A stretch of DNA of 64,000 nucleotides. Source: Flavobacterium geliluteum. Lineage in GTDB: Bacteria; Bacteroidota; Bacteroidia; Flavobacteriales; Flavobacteriaceae. This document shows positions 8,704 to 17,554 of this stretch, one piece after another. The stretch's first letter is position 1. The number at the start of each line of letters is the position of its first letter. The stretch covers positions 51,518-115,517 of the forward strand of contig NZ_JAGFBV010000012.1 of assembly GCF_017948595.1 (NCBI RefSeq), written 5' to 3'. The notes under the pieces are model-generated. The model was not told where the DNA came from. It ran no database searches and was given only the letters and a program-made list of their open reading frames with translations. The position numbers were made by a program, and so were the translations under genes.

Positions 8704-8931
8704 TTACTCTTCGTAACGTTTAATTTCTCTATCGTAAAACTCATTCGCTTTTACGATCAAACCTTCCATTTCTGCATTCAGCTCCGCCTCATCAAGATCT
8801 TCGGCTTCTTCCATAAATTCGACTTCATCGTCTTTTAGATTAATTACAAACCTAGGATAATCAAGGTGAATGATGAAAATATCATCTGGAAAATCAGTAT
8901 TATCTCCGAGTAAAAATTTAGGTAATTCCAT
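8704..8931 (-). CDS. Conserved small acidic protein of unknown function
   Basis: A 75-residue soluble protein, highly acidic in its second half (EFMEEAEDLDEAELNAEMEG). It has no signal peptide or membrane segment. The N-terminal half (LGDNTDFPDDIFIIHLDYPRFVINL) looks like two beta strands and reads like a bona fide conserved protein. It lies 28 bp after the MATE gene and 35 bp before the LtaS-like gene on the same strand. No function can be assigned. Confidence 0.7.
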   Translation of the reverse strand: MELPKFLLGDNTDFPDDIFIIHLDYPRFVINLKDDEVEFMEEAEDLDEAELNAEMEGLIVKANEFYDREIKRYEE

Positions 8932-8959
8932 TTTTATTTATTTATTTTTTGCTTCAAAT

Positions 8960-10345
8960 TTAAGTATTTGAAACTGAATTAGTGATTAATTTTTTGGTTA
9001 AGTAATGAAAGCGAATATACAAAAACAGGGCAGCTGAAGTAAGACCTGCTAAAAGACCAATCCATACTCCTTCTGCTTTCCAGGGAGTGTATTCTGCAAG
9101 ATAATAGGAGATAGGAAAACCAATTACCCAATATGCTACAAAGGTAATGTACATGGGGATTTTCACATCCTGCAATCCGCGTAAAGCACCTAAAACGACT
9201 ACTTGTATCCCATCAGAAATTTGAAAAACAGCTGCAATCAAAAGCAATTTTGATGCGATAGCGATTACTTCTGTATTGTCTGAAAGCTGAAACGTATTTT
9301 CCATATTCAGAAAAAGATACGGCAAAACGGTATGAAAAGCAATAAACAAAATGGCAAAGATTACTTCTATAAAAATAGCCAGTAAAAAGATAGAACGCGC
9401 CACCACAACCAGTGTTTTATAATCCATAAGACCTCTTTGATTGCTCACACGAATCATCGAAACAACGCTCAACCCCATAGCAACCATAAAAGTCATCGAG
9501 GACACGCTTAGCGCAATTTGGTTGGCGGCCTGACTCGTTTTACCAATGTTTCCGCAAAGCCAAATTGAGGCTGTAAAAAGCACGACTTCAAAAAGCATTT
9601 GCATGGCAGAAGGCAAGCCCAGATTTACTATTTTTTTTATGGCTTCTTTTTTGATTTCTTCAAAACTAAAACCTTCAAAATATTTTTTTAATTGTTCTCT
9701 GCGCGACAAAATAATGTGCATAAAAAGCACCATCATAATTCTCGAAATTACCGTTCCCAGTGCAGCACCCACAATGCCCATCTTAGGAAAAATCCAAACA
9801 CCGTAAATCAGCATATAATTAATAAAAACATGAATAATATTGGCCATGATAATCGCATACATCGAATACTTTGTCATCGAGAGTCCGTCTGCAAATTGTT
9901 TGTAACCCTGATACATAATAAGAGGCACGAGTGAAAAAGCAACCCAGGCCAAATAAGGTTTTGCCAGAACAATGACATCTGCGGGTTGATGCAGCAGTTC
10001 CATCAACGGCATGGCCAAAACGATCAATCCGAAAAGCATAACTCCTAAAATAGTACACAAAAATAATCCGTGGTGAAAGGCAGAACGTATTTTAGATTCG
10101 TTTTTCTCAGCATCTGCTTCGGCTACAATGGGTGTAATTGCCGTAGAAAATCCGATCCCTAAAGACAAGGCGACGAAAATCATACTATTTCCCAGCGAAA
10201 CAGCCGCTAGTTCGGTACTTCCCAACTTTCCTACCATTACATTATCTACAATCCCTATTAAGGTATGTCCAACCATTCCGAGAATTATAGGATATGCCAA
10301 TCTTAAATTATAACCAAACTCCTTTGTATACTGAGCTAAATTCAC
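8960..10345 (-). CDS. MATE-family multidrug efflux transporter
   Basis: A 461-residue inner-membrane exporter with twelve predicted helices in two homologous six-helix halves. Typical MATE segments are seen in helix 1 (PIILGMVGHTLIGIVDNVMVGKLG) and in the second half (LGLPSAMQMLFEVVLFTASIW). It uses a proton or sodium gradient to expel cationic or hydrophobic drugs. The substrate range cannot be predicted. It is the first gene of a minus-strand run and has its own promoter box upstream. Confidence 0.93.
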   Translation of the reverse strand: MNLAQYTKEFGYNLRLAYPIILGMVGHTLIGIVDNVMVGKLGSTELAAVSLGNSMIFVALSLGIGFSTAITPIVAEADAEKNESKIRSAFHHGLFLCTILGVMLFGLIVLAMPLMELLHQPADVIVLAKPYLAWVAFSLVPLIMYQGYKQFADGLSMTKYSMYAIIMANIIHVFINYMLIYGVWIFPKMGIVGAALGTVISRIMMVLFMHIILSRREQLKKYFEGFSFEEIKKEAIKKIVNLGLPSAMQMLFEVVLFTASIWLCGNIGKTSQAANQIALSVSSMTFMVAMGLSVVSMIRVSNQRGLMDYKTLVVVARSIFLLAIFIEVIFAILFIAFHTVLPYLFLNMENTFQLSDNTEVIAIASKLLLIAAVFQISDGIQVVVLGALRGLQDVKIPMYITFVAYWVIGFPISYYLAEYTPWKAEGVWIGLLAGLTSAALFLYIRFHYLTKKLITNSVSNT

Positions 10346-10367
10346 TTTTATCTACTTTTTTTGTCGG

Positions 10368-10375
10368 CAAAGATA
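10368..10375 (-). promoter_or_regulatory. Promoter -7 box of the MATE gene
   Basis: On the minus strand this is TATCTTTG, an exact TAnnTTTG match 22 nt before the start codon. No -33 TTG at the usual distance is evident. Confidence 0.42.
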
Positions 10376-10536
10376 CTTAGAAGGTTTTAATTCTTTTAAA
10401 TTATTCAAATTATAAGCAAATATTAAGAAGAGTAGCATGCGAGCCACTATTATATAACAATTTCAGAAAATTGTATAACAAACTCCAAATGCCTTGGGAG
10501 TACTTTTACACTATAATATTTAAAAATTACACGCAC

Positions 10537-11052
10537 ATGAAAAAATTAAAAAACATTAGAATTTTATTCTTCGCCGCTTTTACATTAGGATTTATAACTA
10601 TAGCTTCTGCCCAGGACACTGGAGAATCTGTTAACTACGATCAGAAATTTAAATTAGGATTTGGATTAAATGGAGGATTACCAACCGATAACGCCTACGA
10701 TTGGGCATTGGGTGGTGATGTGAGATTGCAATACGATTTGACTAAAAGAGCTTCTGTAACCTTAACAACTGGTTTTACCAATTTGTTTATGGGAGACAAT
10801 GTAGCTGATTTAGGTTTTATTCCGGCGAAAGCAGGTTTCAAAGCTTTTGTATGGGAAGATCAATTTTATGTTTTAGGAGAAGTTGGAGCTGGTTTTGCAG
10901 TTACTAACGGATACAACGACACGACCTTTTTATGGGCGCCAGGTATTGGGTATGCTAACAAACATTTTGACATCAGTCTTAGATACGAAGATTATCACAA
11001 ATTTGAAACAAATCAGGTAGCATTGCGTCTGGCGTATGGTTTTGAATTATAA
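10537..11052 (+). CDS. Small secreted, probably outer-membrane beta-barrel protein
   Basis: A 171-residue protein with a clear signal peptide (MKKLKNIRILFFAAFTLGF, cleavage near IASAQ). The rest alternates hydrophobic and polar residues with many aromatic and glycine positions (FKLGFGLNGG, DVRLQYDLTKRASVTLTTGF) and ends in YGFEL, all typical of eight-stranded barrels of the OmpX/OmpA-like kind. An in-frame upstream ATG at 10471 would put 22 residues before the signal peptide, so 10537 is preferred. No partner or ligand is indicated. Confidence 0.75.
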   Translation: MKKLKNIRILFFAAFTLGFITIASAQDTGESVNYDQKFKLGFGLNGGLPTDNAYDWALGGDVRLQYDLTKRASVTLTTGFTNLFMGDNVADLGFIPAKAGFKAFVWEDQFYVLGEVGAGFAVTNGYNDTTFLWAPGIGYANKHFDISLRYEDYHKFETNQVALRLAYGFEL

Positions 11053-11090
11053 AATATAGGTTATTTTATTGGTTTTTGGTTTTTGGTAAA

Positions 11091-11124
11091 AACCCGGCAG
11101 TTCTGGAATCTGCCGGGTTTTTTT
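11091..11124. terminator. Strong GC-rich intrinsic terminator
   Basis: A perfect AACCCGGCAG/CTGCCGGGTT stem is followed by a T-run. It lies between convergent genes and mainly serves the barrel protein gene on the plus strand. Confidence 0.85.
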
Positions 11125-11157
11125 ATATTCAAAAAAAATTGAAGCTAAACACTATTT

Positions 11158-12939
11158 CTATTTTTTACTTTGTAAATATCTGTTATCCGTCAAAGTTTTC
11201 ATGAAGGCAATCAATTGCATTTTTTCTTTATCTGATAAGTTTAATTTTTCCTCCGGTAATGTTTGATTCTCCAATTCCAATCCTAAACCTAATCCTCCTC
11301 CCTCATTATAAAAATCGATCACTTCTTCTAAGGTTTTATAAACTCCATTGTGCATATAAGGAGCCGTAAGCACACTGTTTCTGATGGTGGGCGTCTTAAA
11401 AGAATACTTATGAATAGCCGCTTGGGTAACAACAAATTTGCCTAAATCGCCGTCGAGTTTTTTATTTTTATCAGGAACTCCTAAAACCTCACTCTCCGAT
11501 CTGTCAAAATTGGGTGGAACAGTTCCGTTGGTAAGCGGAATAAAATGGCAAGTCGCACATTTGGCTTTACCTGCAAACAAATTGAATCCTGCTTTTTCAT
11601 CTTCGGTAAATGAAATTTTATTTTGCATATAATCATCAAATTTAGAATCATAATCGCTTAACGAACGAATATAAGAAGCCAAAGCATTTTTTATCGCAAA
11701 TGCATTGATATCCCCTTTTGGAAATGCTTTTTTGAACTGCTCGACATACTCTTTATTTTTTTGAAGGGCCAAAGCCGATTTTTCTAGAGATCCATGCATC
11801 TCGTTTTCGTTACTGATCACCGCGATTGCCTGATCTTCGAGATAACTTACCCGAGAATCTGCAAAAAACACACGCTGAAAGGCAATATTTGAAAGTGTAG
11901 GCGTATTGCGCTGAATCATCGATTTTCCGTCTAATGCTACCGCCCTTTCTAAGCCATCAGTAAACGCTTTATTGGCATGATGGCAAGAAGCACACGAACG
12001 TGTATTGTTACCTGATAAAATGGGGTCATTGAATAACTTTTTGCCCAAAGCAATTTTCTCTGGTGTGGTTTTATAATCCGGAAAGCCAGAAAATGCTTCC
12101 GGATCAAAAGCATCCTGATCAAATAAAGTCTGTGCCGTCACTTTTAAGCCTCTCTGCTCTTTCATCAGCGGAATTCCCAATTCAGATTGTGTTTTATAAA
12201 GACCTTTACTCAAAGGATTTAAAATTTCTTTGATAAAATACGCGCGATCAAAAGCATTAAAATTAATATTTACTTTTAAATATTTTTTGCCTTTTTGGAA
12301 GATTTGAAGCACTTGTTTTGCATTCGAAACCGAATTATTTTCCAGATAAACACGGTAATATTTTTCGATAGTTTCTAAAGAAACCTGTGCTTCCGGAATT
12401 GAATTCAGCACAACTGGCGAATCGAAGCCCGTGATTCCGAGTGTTAGGATGCGGTATACCTCCAATCGCATGGCATCAAAAACATGCGCATCTGTCAATT
12501 CATTAGAATTAGAAACTTTCTCAAGCCGAATTAAGTTAGCCGATAAAACGCCCAATTCCTGAAGCAGTTCTTTTTTTGTATTCTTATTATATTTTGGAAA
12601 AACCAATTCCTCAATAACCTGAAAACCTTCCGGCGGAACCGTCACTTTATCATTTTCCTCAAATTCGCTTATTGCGGGTCCGTTGATCGATTTTGAAACT
12701 GCGGGCGAGTAATATTCGCTAATCATTTCGACCTTTTTATAGCTTTGATGCGCCTCTAAAAACTGTCGCTGAATCTGTGCTTCCGAAGAATCAGATTGAA
12801 CAGAATATTTCAGTTTGGCCACTTTTTCGATCAATAAAGTAATATCGTCTTTAAACACTTCATTTATTTCCTGATGCTTGCTTTTTTTCTCACACGCCAC
12901 TAATGCCAGCAAAAAGAACAAACCGTATATTTTTTTCAT
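11158..12939 (-). CDS. Di-heme cytochrome c peroxidase lipoprotein with imelysin-like N-terminal domain
   Basis: A 593-residue periplasmic lipoprotein (lipobox LVAC, Cys16). The C-terminal half is a MauG/CcpA-type peroxidase domain with two heme-binding motifs, CASCH at 316-320 and CATCH at 461-465, plus a conserved APYMHNGVYKTLEEVIDFY segment near 526-544. The N-terminal ~230 residues are helical and carry GFQVIEELVFP at 105-115, which resembles the GxHxIExLLFG signature of imelysin/EfeO-like proteins with Gln in place of His. Peroxidase activity is inferred from the family. It follows a PhoX-like lipoprotein gene on the same strand after a possible terminator. Confidence 0.87.
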   Translation of the reverse strand: MKKIYGLFFLLALVACEKKSKHQEINEVFKDDITLLIEKVAKLKYSVQSDSSEAQIQRQFLEAHQSYKKVEMISEYYSPAVSKSINGPAISEFEENDKVTVPPEGFQVIEELVFPKYNKNTKKELLQELGVLSANLIRLEKVSNSNELTDAHVFDAMRLEVYRILTLGITGFDSPVVLNSIPEAQVSLETIEKYYRVYLENNSVSNAKQVLQIFQKGKKYLKVNINFNAFDRAYFIKEILNPLSKGLYKTQSELGIPLMKEQRGLKVTAQTLFDQDAFDPEAFSGFPDYKTTPEKIALGKKLFNDPILSGNNTRSCASCHHANKAFTDGLERAVALDGKSMIQRNTPTLSNIAFQRVFFADSRVSYLEDQAIAVISNENEMHGSLEKSALALQKNKEYVEQFKKAFPKGDINAFAIKNALASYIRSLSDYDSKFDDYMQNKISFTEDEKAGFNLFAGKAKCATCHFIPLTNGTVPPNFDRSESEVLGVPDKNKKLDGDLGKFVVTQAAIHKYSFKTPTIRNSVLTAPYMHNGVYKTLEEVIDFYNEGGGLGLGLELENQTLPEEKLNLSDKEKMQLIAFMKTLTDNRYLQSKK

Positions 12940-12982
12940 GATTTAATATAATTATAAAGAGGAATATTTATAAAAACAGAAA

Positions 12983-13007
12983 CCACTACTTCAAATTAAA
13001 GTAGTGG
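12983..13007 (-). terminator. Hairpin between PhoX-like and peroxidase genes
   Basis: CCACTACTT and AAGTAGTGG form a perfect 9-bp stem with a 7-nt loop. Read on the minus strand, a T-rich stretch follows. It may end or attenuate transcription of the PhoX-like gene. Confidence 0.55.
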
Positions 13008-13034
13008 ATGACCGTTTTGTATTCACTTAAAAAT

Positions 13035-14486
13035 TTATCTTGCCAAACCTTTAATAACTACAATTTGACTTGCTTGTTGCTCATTAGGTCTGTTGGTACC
13101 TCCATCTGCTTTCTTATATTTTTCGCCAGTCCAAGTATGAGGCTGTACGCTCAACATAAAAGTATCCTCGATACCTACTTGTTCGGACACATCGATTAAA
13201 GCACCGTATTCCCAATCTCCAAAACTTGAGATTCCGCCTACGTTATATTTCGCTGCATCAGTTGCTGTACGACGGTGGTCTAATTCTACTACCACTTTTA
13301 GCGTTTTTGTAGCAATGTTGTATTGATAAATATAAGCATCGTGTGTTTCGTCTCCGTAACCATTGGCATCTTCCTGAACGTAAACATAATTTTTAGTTAC
13401 ACAAATATTATCCGGATTCTGAAATTTACCTGCAATTCCGCTACGGTTATCTCCGTCAAGAACAACTTCAAGAGTTCCTTTTAATGGGTCGGCGGCATCA
13501 AGATTTAATCTGTACACTCTTCCGTATTTAGTTCTGGAACCGTCAGCATTAGTGCCTGTAGTATTTTGTCCCGTTACATTAAAGTACAATTCGCGATCTG
13601 CTGTATTACCGCCTTTACGGTAATCCAAATCTTCCACTCTACCAAATTTAATGGCTTTTAACGTATTTACCGATGCATTAATCTGAGCACCTGTAAGTGT
13701 AGTATGATTGTCAATTTTTACAAAAGAAACAGGATATGTTTTACTCACTTCCATGTCTTTTTCTCTTTGGTTGTCGTCGTTTCTTTTTAGCATGTACAAA
13801 GAACCATTTGTCAAATCACCAACAGTATTCGATACATACATAAAAACCTGACCTCCGTAAGTTCCGGAGTCATCATCTCCAATTACCACTACCGTTTTAC
13901 CTTTATAAGCAGAAGAGCGCAATGGCAAAGCATTTTCGGCACTTAAGCGACCAAATCCAGCCAATTCTTTAGATACAGACGCAGAACCAACGCTTCCGTA
14001 AGGATCCAAAGCATGAGTACGAGATTCTTCTCCAGACTCTCCAGATGTTAAATAAACAGGACCAAAACCATGTTCTGCTGGTGTAGCCATTGTAGCTCCA
14101 CACAATCTCCAGGTTCCTCCATTAGAATTTAATAAATATTCTCCTTTGGTTGGTTTAAAAGTTTTGTCTAAAGTAATTCTCGAAACAGCAAAATTGTCTT
14201 CGTTGTTTACTAAAAACGTAAAAGTGCCATCTGTGTTTCTAAGTAAACCAGAACCATCAGCAGAACCACCAAAAACAAAATTAGGGCTGTCCGGAAAAAC
14301 ATCATCAGAGCTAAAAAGTGAATAAATTTTCAAGCTTTCAAAACCTGCCTGTGCTTTCAATAAACTTGGCGTTACAGATTGATCTTTTAATACAACAGCA
14401 GTTGTTTCTGTTTCGTCTTTAGAGTCGTTATTACATGATGTCAATAACGCACCGATCATAACTAGAGGTAAAATAATTCGTTTCAT
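13035..14486 (-). CDS. PhoX/DUF839-like lipoprotein
   Basis: A 483-residue secreted lipoprotein (lipobox LLTSC, Cys18). The body resembles the DUF839/PhoX beta-propeller family, with RLSAENALPL, VVVIGDDDSGTYGGQVFMYV, a GRVEDLDYRKGG segment and NPDNICVTKNYVYVQED. In PhoX such acidic clusters bind Ca2+ and Fe3+ for phosphomonoester hydrolysis. I cannot confirm the full set of active-site ligands here, so it may be a PhoX-like phosphatase or a non-catalytic propeller. It lies upstream of the di-heme peroxidase gene, suggesting a shared periplasmic or surface role. Confidence 0.65.
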   Translation of the reverse strand: MKRIILPLVMIGALLTSCNNDSKDETETTAVVLKDQSVTPSLLKAQAGFESLKIYSLFSSDDVFPDSPNFVFGGSADGSGLLRNTDGTFTFLVNNEDNFAVSRITLDKTFKPTKGEYLLNSNGGTWRLCGATMATPAEHGFGPVYLTSGESGEESRTHALDPYGSVGSASVSKELAGFGRLSAENALPLRSSAYKGKTVVVIGDDDSGTYGGQVFMYVSNTVGDLTNGSLYMLKRNDDNQREKDMEVSKTYPVSFVKIDNHTTLTGAQINASVNTLKAIKFGRVEDLDYRKGGNTADRELYFNVTGQNTTGTNADGSRTKYGRVYRLNLDAADPLKGTLEVVLDGDNRSGIAGKFQNPDNICVTKNYVYVQEDANGYGDETHDAYIYQYNIATKTLKVVVELDHRRTATDAAKYNVGGISSFGDWEYGALIDVSEQVGIEDTFMLSVQPHTWTGEKYKKADGGTNRPNEQQASQIVVIKGLAR

Positions 14487-14568
14487 TGAGCTAAAAATTG
14501 GTTTTTATTTTTTTACAAAGTAAATCCCTACTCTTTAACTTAAAATGATTTCGATATTAATAAAAAAA

Positions 14569-14576
14569 CAAAAATA
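14569..14576 (-). promoter_or_regulatory. Promoter -7 box of the PhoX-like gene
   Basis: On the minus strand this is TATTTTTG, an exact TAnnTTTG match. It implies an untranslated leader of about 75 nt. The surrounding 190-bp gap is very AT-rich, with several TTAAT words but no clear operator. Confidence 0.4.
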
Positions 14577-14678
14577 CTGTCTGAAAATCGCTGTAGGATT
14601 AAAAATATTAATATTAAATTAACACTAAAATACACTCATAAAACTTTCGTAACATTCAACAAAAAAACGAACATTATC

Positions 14679-15560
14679 TTAAGACTCTTTCTTTAGCTGC
14701 TCTTTATAATCCTCAAAATTCGCCTTTATTTTATCATCTAGTTCAGGTTCTTTAATATCAGTATATTTTTGCATTTCTTCCCAAATAATTTTGGCAACAA
14801 TATAACGAGACATTTCTTTATCATCTGCAGGAATAATGTACCAGGGCGCATGTTCTGTCGATGTTTTATTGATCGCCTCTTCGTAATATTGCTGATATTC
14901 GTCCCAATGTCCACGTTCTTTAAGATCACCCGGCGAAAACTTCCAGTTGTGTTTTCCTTCTTCCAAACGGCGTAATAAACGTTGGCGCTGTTCCTCTTTA
15001 CTCAAATGCATATAAAATTTCATCACAATTGTGCCGTTGGCTGCAATATGCTTTTCAAAATTATTAATTTGCTCGATTCTCTTTTCCCAAAACGCTGGCG
15101 TAATATCTTCAACCGAATTAATCTCCGGTAAATTTTCATTCAAAACATATTCCGGATGCACGCGTGTGACCAAAACATTCTCATAATGTGTACGATTAAA
15201 AATGGCAAACTTCCCTTTTTCTGGCAAAGCAATATAATGGCGCCACAAATAATCATGCTCCAATTCGTTAGAATTTGGCGTTTTAAAACTATGCACCACA
15301 ACCCCACGCGGATTAAATTCTTTAAAAACCTCCCGAATCAGGCTGTCTTTCCCCGAAGTGTCCATTCCTTGCAGACAAATCAAAACACTGTATTTATTGT
15401 GTGCATACATCACATCCTGAAAATCGCTCAATTTTGCCTGCACTTTATCCAGTTTTTCTTCCTTTTCCTCATCATCTGCTTTCACTTTTAACAAAGTTGG
15501 AATCTTGGCTAATCTTATTTTTTGTACTACCTTAAAATCATTCGGGTCTATAGATTTCAT
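14679..15560 (-). CDS. ppk2: Polyphosphate kinase 2 family nucleotide phosphotransferase
   Basis: A 293-residue cytoplasmic enzyme that transfers phosphate between polyphosphate and nucleotides. Walker A is GMDTSGKD at 65-72, the lid/Walker B region includes FNRTHYENVL at 121-130, and a FKTPNSNELEHDYLWR segment precedes it. The length and the single P-loop domain fit the short PPK2 classes; the preference for ADP, AMP or GDP cannot be told. It is a single gene with no partner ppx or ppk1 in view. Confidence 0.92.
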   Translation of the reverse strand: MKSIDPNDFKVVQKIRLAKIPTLLKVKADDEEKEEKLDKVQAKLSDFQDVMYAHNKYSVLICLQGMDTSGKDSLIREVFKEFNPRGVVVHSFKTPNSNELEHDYLWRHYIALPEKGKFAIFNRTHYENVLVTRVHPEYVLNENLPEINSVEDITPAFWEKRIEQINNFEKHIAANGTIVMKFYMHLSKEEQRQRLLRRLEEGKHNWKFSPGDLKERGHWDEYQQYYEEAINKTSTEHAPWYIIPADDKEMSRYIVAKIIWEEMQKYTDIKEPELDDKIKANFEDYKEQLKKES

Positions 15561-15601
15561 ATTTTGCTGTTTTTATACTAGTAAATATACTATTTTTACG
15601 A

Positions 15602-15745
15602 AGCATATTCCTGCTATTCATTGCAATACTTTTTCGATCAATTGTTTTTTCTAAGCCATAACAAGAGCTTCCGCTGGTCGCTTTGTTCTGTCAAGAAAAA
15701 ATACAATTGCTTCTCCAAGTATTTTCATTGCTATCAGGGCTAGGC
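15602..15745 (+). repeat. Dispersed hairpin element, copy B
   Basis: The block CTTCCGCTGGTCGCTTTG near 15668-15685 nearly repeats the loop of copy A at the left edge. It is flanked by arms CAATTGTTTTTTCT (15639-15652) and AGAAAAAATACAATTG (15694-15709) that pair. The right end, CTATCAGGGCTAGG, is shared with copy C and D in slightly changed form. The left part contains CTGCTATTCATTGCAAT. No gene is visible in this 232-bp gap. Confidence 0.6.
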
Positions 15746-15792
15746 ATTGGTTTTCAAAAGAACATTTATAGTATCTCATAGTTCAAGTTATA

Positions 15793-16296
15793 ATGAAAAA
15801 AATATTAGTGATAATTTTTATTTTATTTTTAAATCAAACATTTTGTCAAAATGTAAATGAAGATTCTGAACAGAAAATTCAACATAAAATTTACAGTAAA
15901 TGCTTTGAGAGCCTAAAACCAATTCCAGAAATAGAAAATCATATACCTTTAAAAATTATATCTTTTTGTAGTTTATCAGAATGTGTTATGGGTTTTGAAT
16001 ATGCAAAAGATGAAAAAACTATTTTGGAGGCAATTTCAAAAAGAGCTATTGAAATTTGTGTTATTCTTTATGATGAAGGTACCCCTATTTATCTGACTAG
16101 CGGAATGGATAGTTCATATGATGCAGATGAGAAAAACCAAAATTTAACTGATGACAATCATTTAGTATACATTAGTGTTGCGGAGTGTCTCTCTTCTAAA
16201 TCATTAGAAAAAATCAAGGACATTGTCAATGAACAGACAAAAAAATTAATCAATAAAAACCAAACAAAAACATATCTGTTAAAAGAGGAATTCTAA
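15793..16296 (+). CDS. Secreted protein of unknown function
   Basis: A 167-residue protein with a signal peptide (KKILVIIFILFLNQTF, cleavage near CQN). The mature part holds FCSLSECVMGFEYAKD and ends in a basic-rich helix. It is clearly richer in A and T than its neighbours, which may point to recent arrival or weak selection. It lies 10 bp before the next gene on the same strand, so the two may be co-transcribed. I recognise no domain. Confidence 0.55.
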   Translation: MKKILVIIFILFLNQTFCQNVNEDSEQKIQHKIYSKCFESLKPIPEIENHIPLKIISFCSLSECVMGFEYAKDEKTILEAISKRAIEICVILYDEGTPIYLTSGMDSSYDADEKNQNLTDDNHLVYISVAECLSSKSLEKIKDIVNEQTKKLINKNQTKTYLLKEEF

Positions 16297-16306
16297 AACA
16301 AAATTC

Positions 16307-17143
16307 ATGGAAAAATTCACATTAGAAATAGTATTTCAAATCATCGGAATTGGTTCTGCATCAGGATTATTTTTCAACAACGATGCTCTTTACATTATTG
16401 GTGACAATAGTGGTTTTTTATACGAGTACAATATGCAAAATCAGCAATTAAACCAACATCCTTTAATTGATAATCCTACGGCAAATATTCCAAAAAACAT
16501 AAAACCTGATTTTGAATCCCTCACACATCACAACGATACTTTGTATGTTTTTGGTTCTGGCTCGACTGAAAACCGCAACAAAATGATCGAATTTGATCTC
16601 AAGTCAAAAACTGTTTTACAAAAGAATAATTTGGTCGATTTATATGGTTTGATGCAAAGTTTTGGCGAAATAAAACCCGAAGATTTCAATCTCGAAGGCG
16701 CTATTTTTGATGGAGAAAATTGGTATTTATTCAATCGTGGCAACGGGCTTTCGAACAAAAACACCATTTTTACCATTCATGCCAAAAAACTGGACCAAGA
16801 ATTTGCCTTGGTAGCGACCAATTATAAACTTCCCAAAATAAAAGGCATTCGCTCCAGTTTTACAGACGCCATTTTGGTCGAAGACAAAATTTATTTCCTC
16901 TCTACTACCGAAGATACCGTTTCTACGTATGATGATGGCGAAATATTAGGGAGTTTCATCGGGCGCATCGACCTTAAAACCATGAAAATAGATTTTACAC
17001 AAAAGATCACCTCAACCAATAAATTTGAGGGTCTGACTTTCTACAAAAAATCAAATGATAAAATTGAGTTTTTACTTTGCGAAGATAATGATACAGAACT
17101 TTTGGAAACTAAAATTTTCAAGTTGAGTTTACCGGTTAAGTAA
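16307..17143 (+). CDS. Beta-propeller-like protein of unknown function (DUF6929-like)
   Basis: A 278-residue protein without a signal peptide. It contains repeated strand patterns around segments such as ALYIIGDNSGFLYEYN, DTLYVFGSGSTENRNK and KIYFLSTTEDTVSTYDDGE, suggestive of a propeller. The DFESLTHHNDTLYVFGSGS and EDFNLEGAIFDGENWYLFNRG segments resemble a family annotated in flavobacteria as DUF6929, an assignment from memory with modest confidence. No catalytic residues can be named. Confidence 0.6.
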   Translation: MEKFTLEIVFQIIGIGSASGLFFNNDALYIIGDNSGFLYEYNMQNQQLNQHPLIDNPTANIPKNIKPDFESLTHHNDTLYVFGSGSTENRNKMIEFDLKSKTVLQKNNLVDLYGLMQSFGEIKPEDFNLEGAIFDGENWYLFNRGNGLSNKNTIFTIHAKKLDQEFALVATNYKLPKIKGIRSSFTDAILVEDKIYFLSTTEDTVSTYDDGEILGSFIGRIDLKTMKIDFTQKITSTNKFEGLTFYKKSNDKIEFLLCEDNDTELLETKIFKLSLPVK

Positions 17144-17298
17144 TACGAGCATTAATCAAAAAAAACTTTCATTACTAATAATTTTACTCTTTTAACTGGC
17201 AATTATTTAGTATATGATTTTAAAGCAGAAAACGAATCTATCAGGAAAATAGAAAAGTGGTATCAAACTACAGAAAAAAAAATTAAGCACATTTTAAA

Positions 17299-17440
17299 TC
17301 ATTGCGAGGAAAGAAGCACCACACTAAAAAAAGCAAATGTGTTATACTGAATGAGATTGCTTCGTTCCTCGCAATGACACAAACAAAAAGCAAATCTTCT
17401 ATACTGGATGACATTACTTTGTTCCTCGCACATGTGCAAC
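17299..17440. repeat. Repeat cluster of the ATTGCGAGGAACGAAGCAAT type
   Basis: This part of the 411-bp gap at 17144-17554 holds one copy of TCATTGCGAGGAAAGAAGC (17299-17317), an inverted copy GATTGCTTCGTTCCTCGCAA (17355-17374) and a decayed third copy CATTACTTTGTTCCTCGCA (17412-17430). The last two lie in a direct repeat of about 57 bp, each preceded by AAAAAGCAAAT and TATACTG. Similar GCGAGGAACGAAGCAATC words are scattered in many bacterial genomes. The rest of the gap holds no gene; its right end carries the sigma-factor promoter region. Confidence 0.65.
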
Positions 17441-17554
17441 AAAACCTTTGCAACTTAGATTCTTTGTAACTGTGAACGAATATTTTTAAAAAAAAATCAA
17501 ATTCGTCCCAACCTTTTTTACTTTTTAACCCTCTATAGTATAAAGACCATCATT

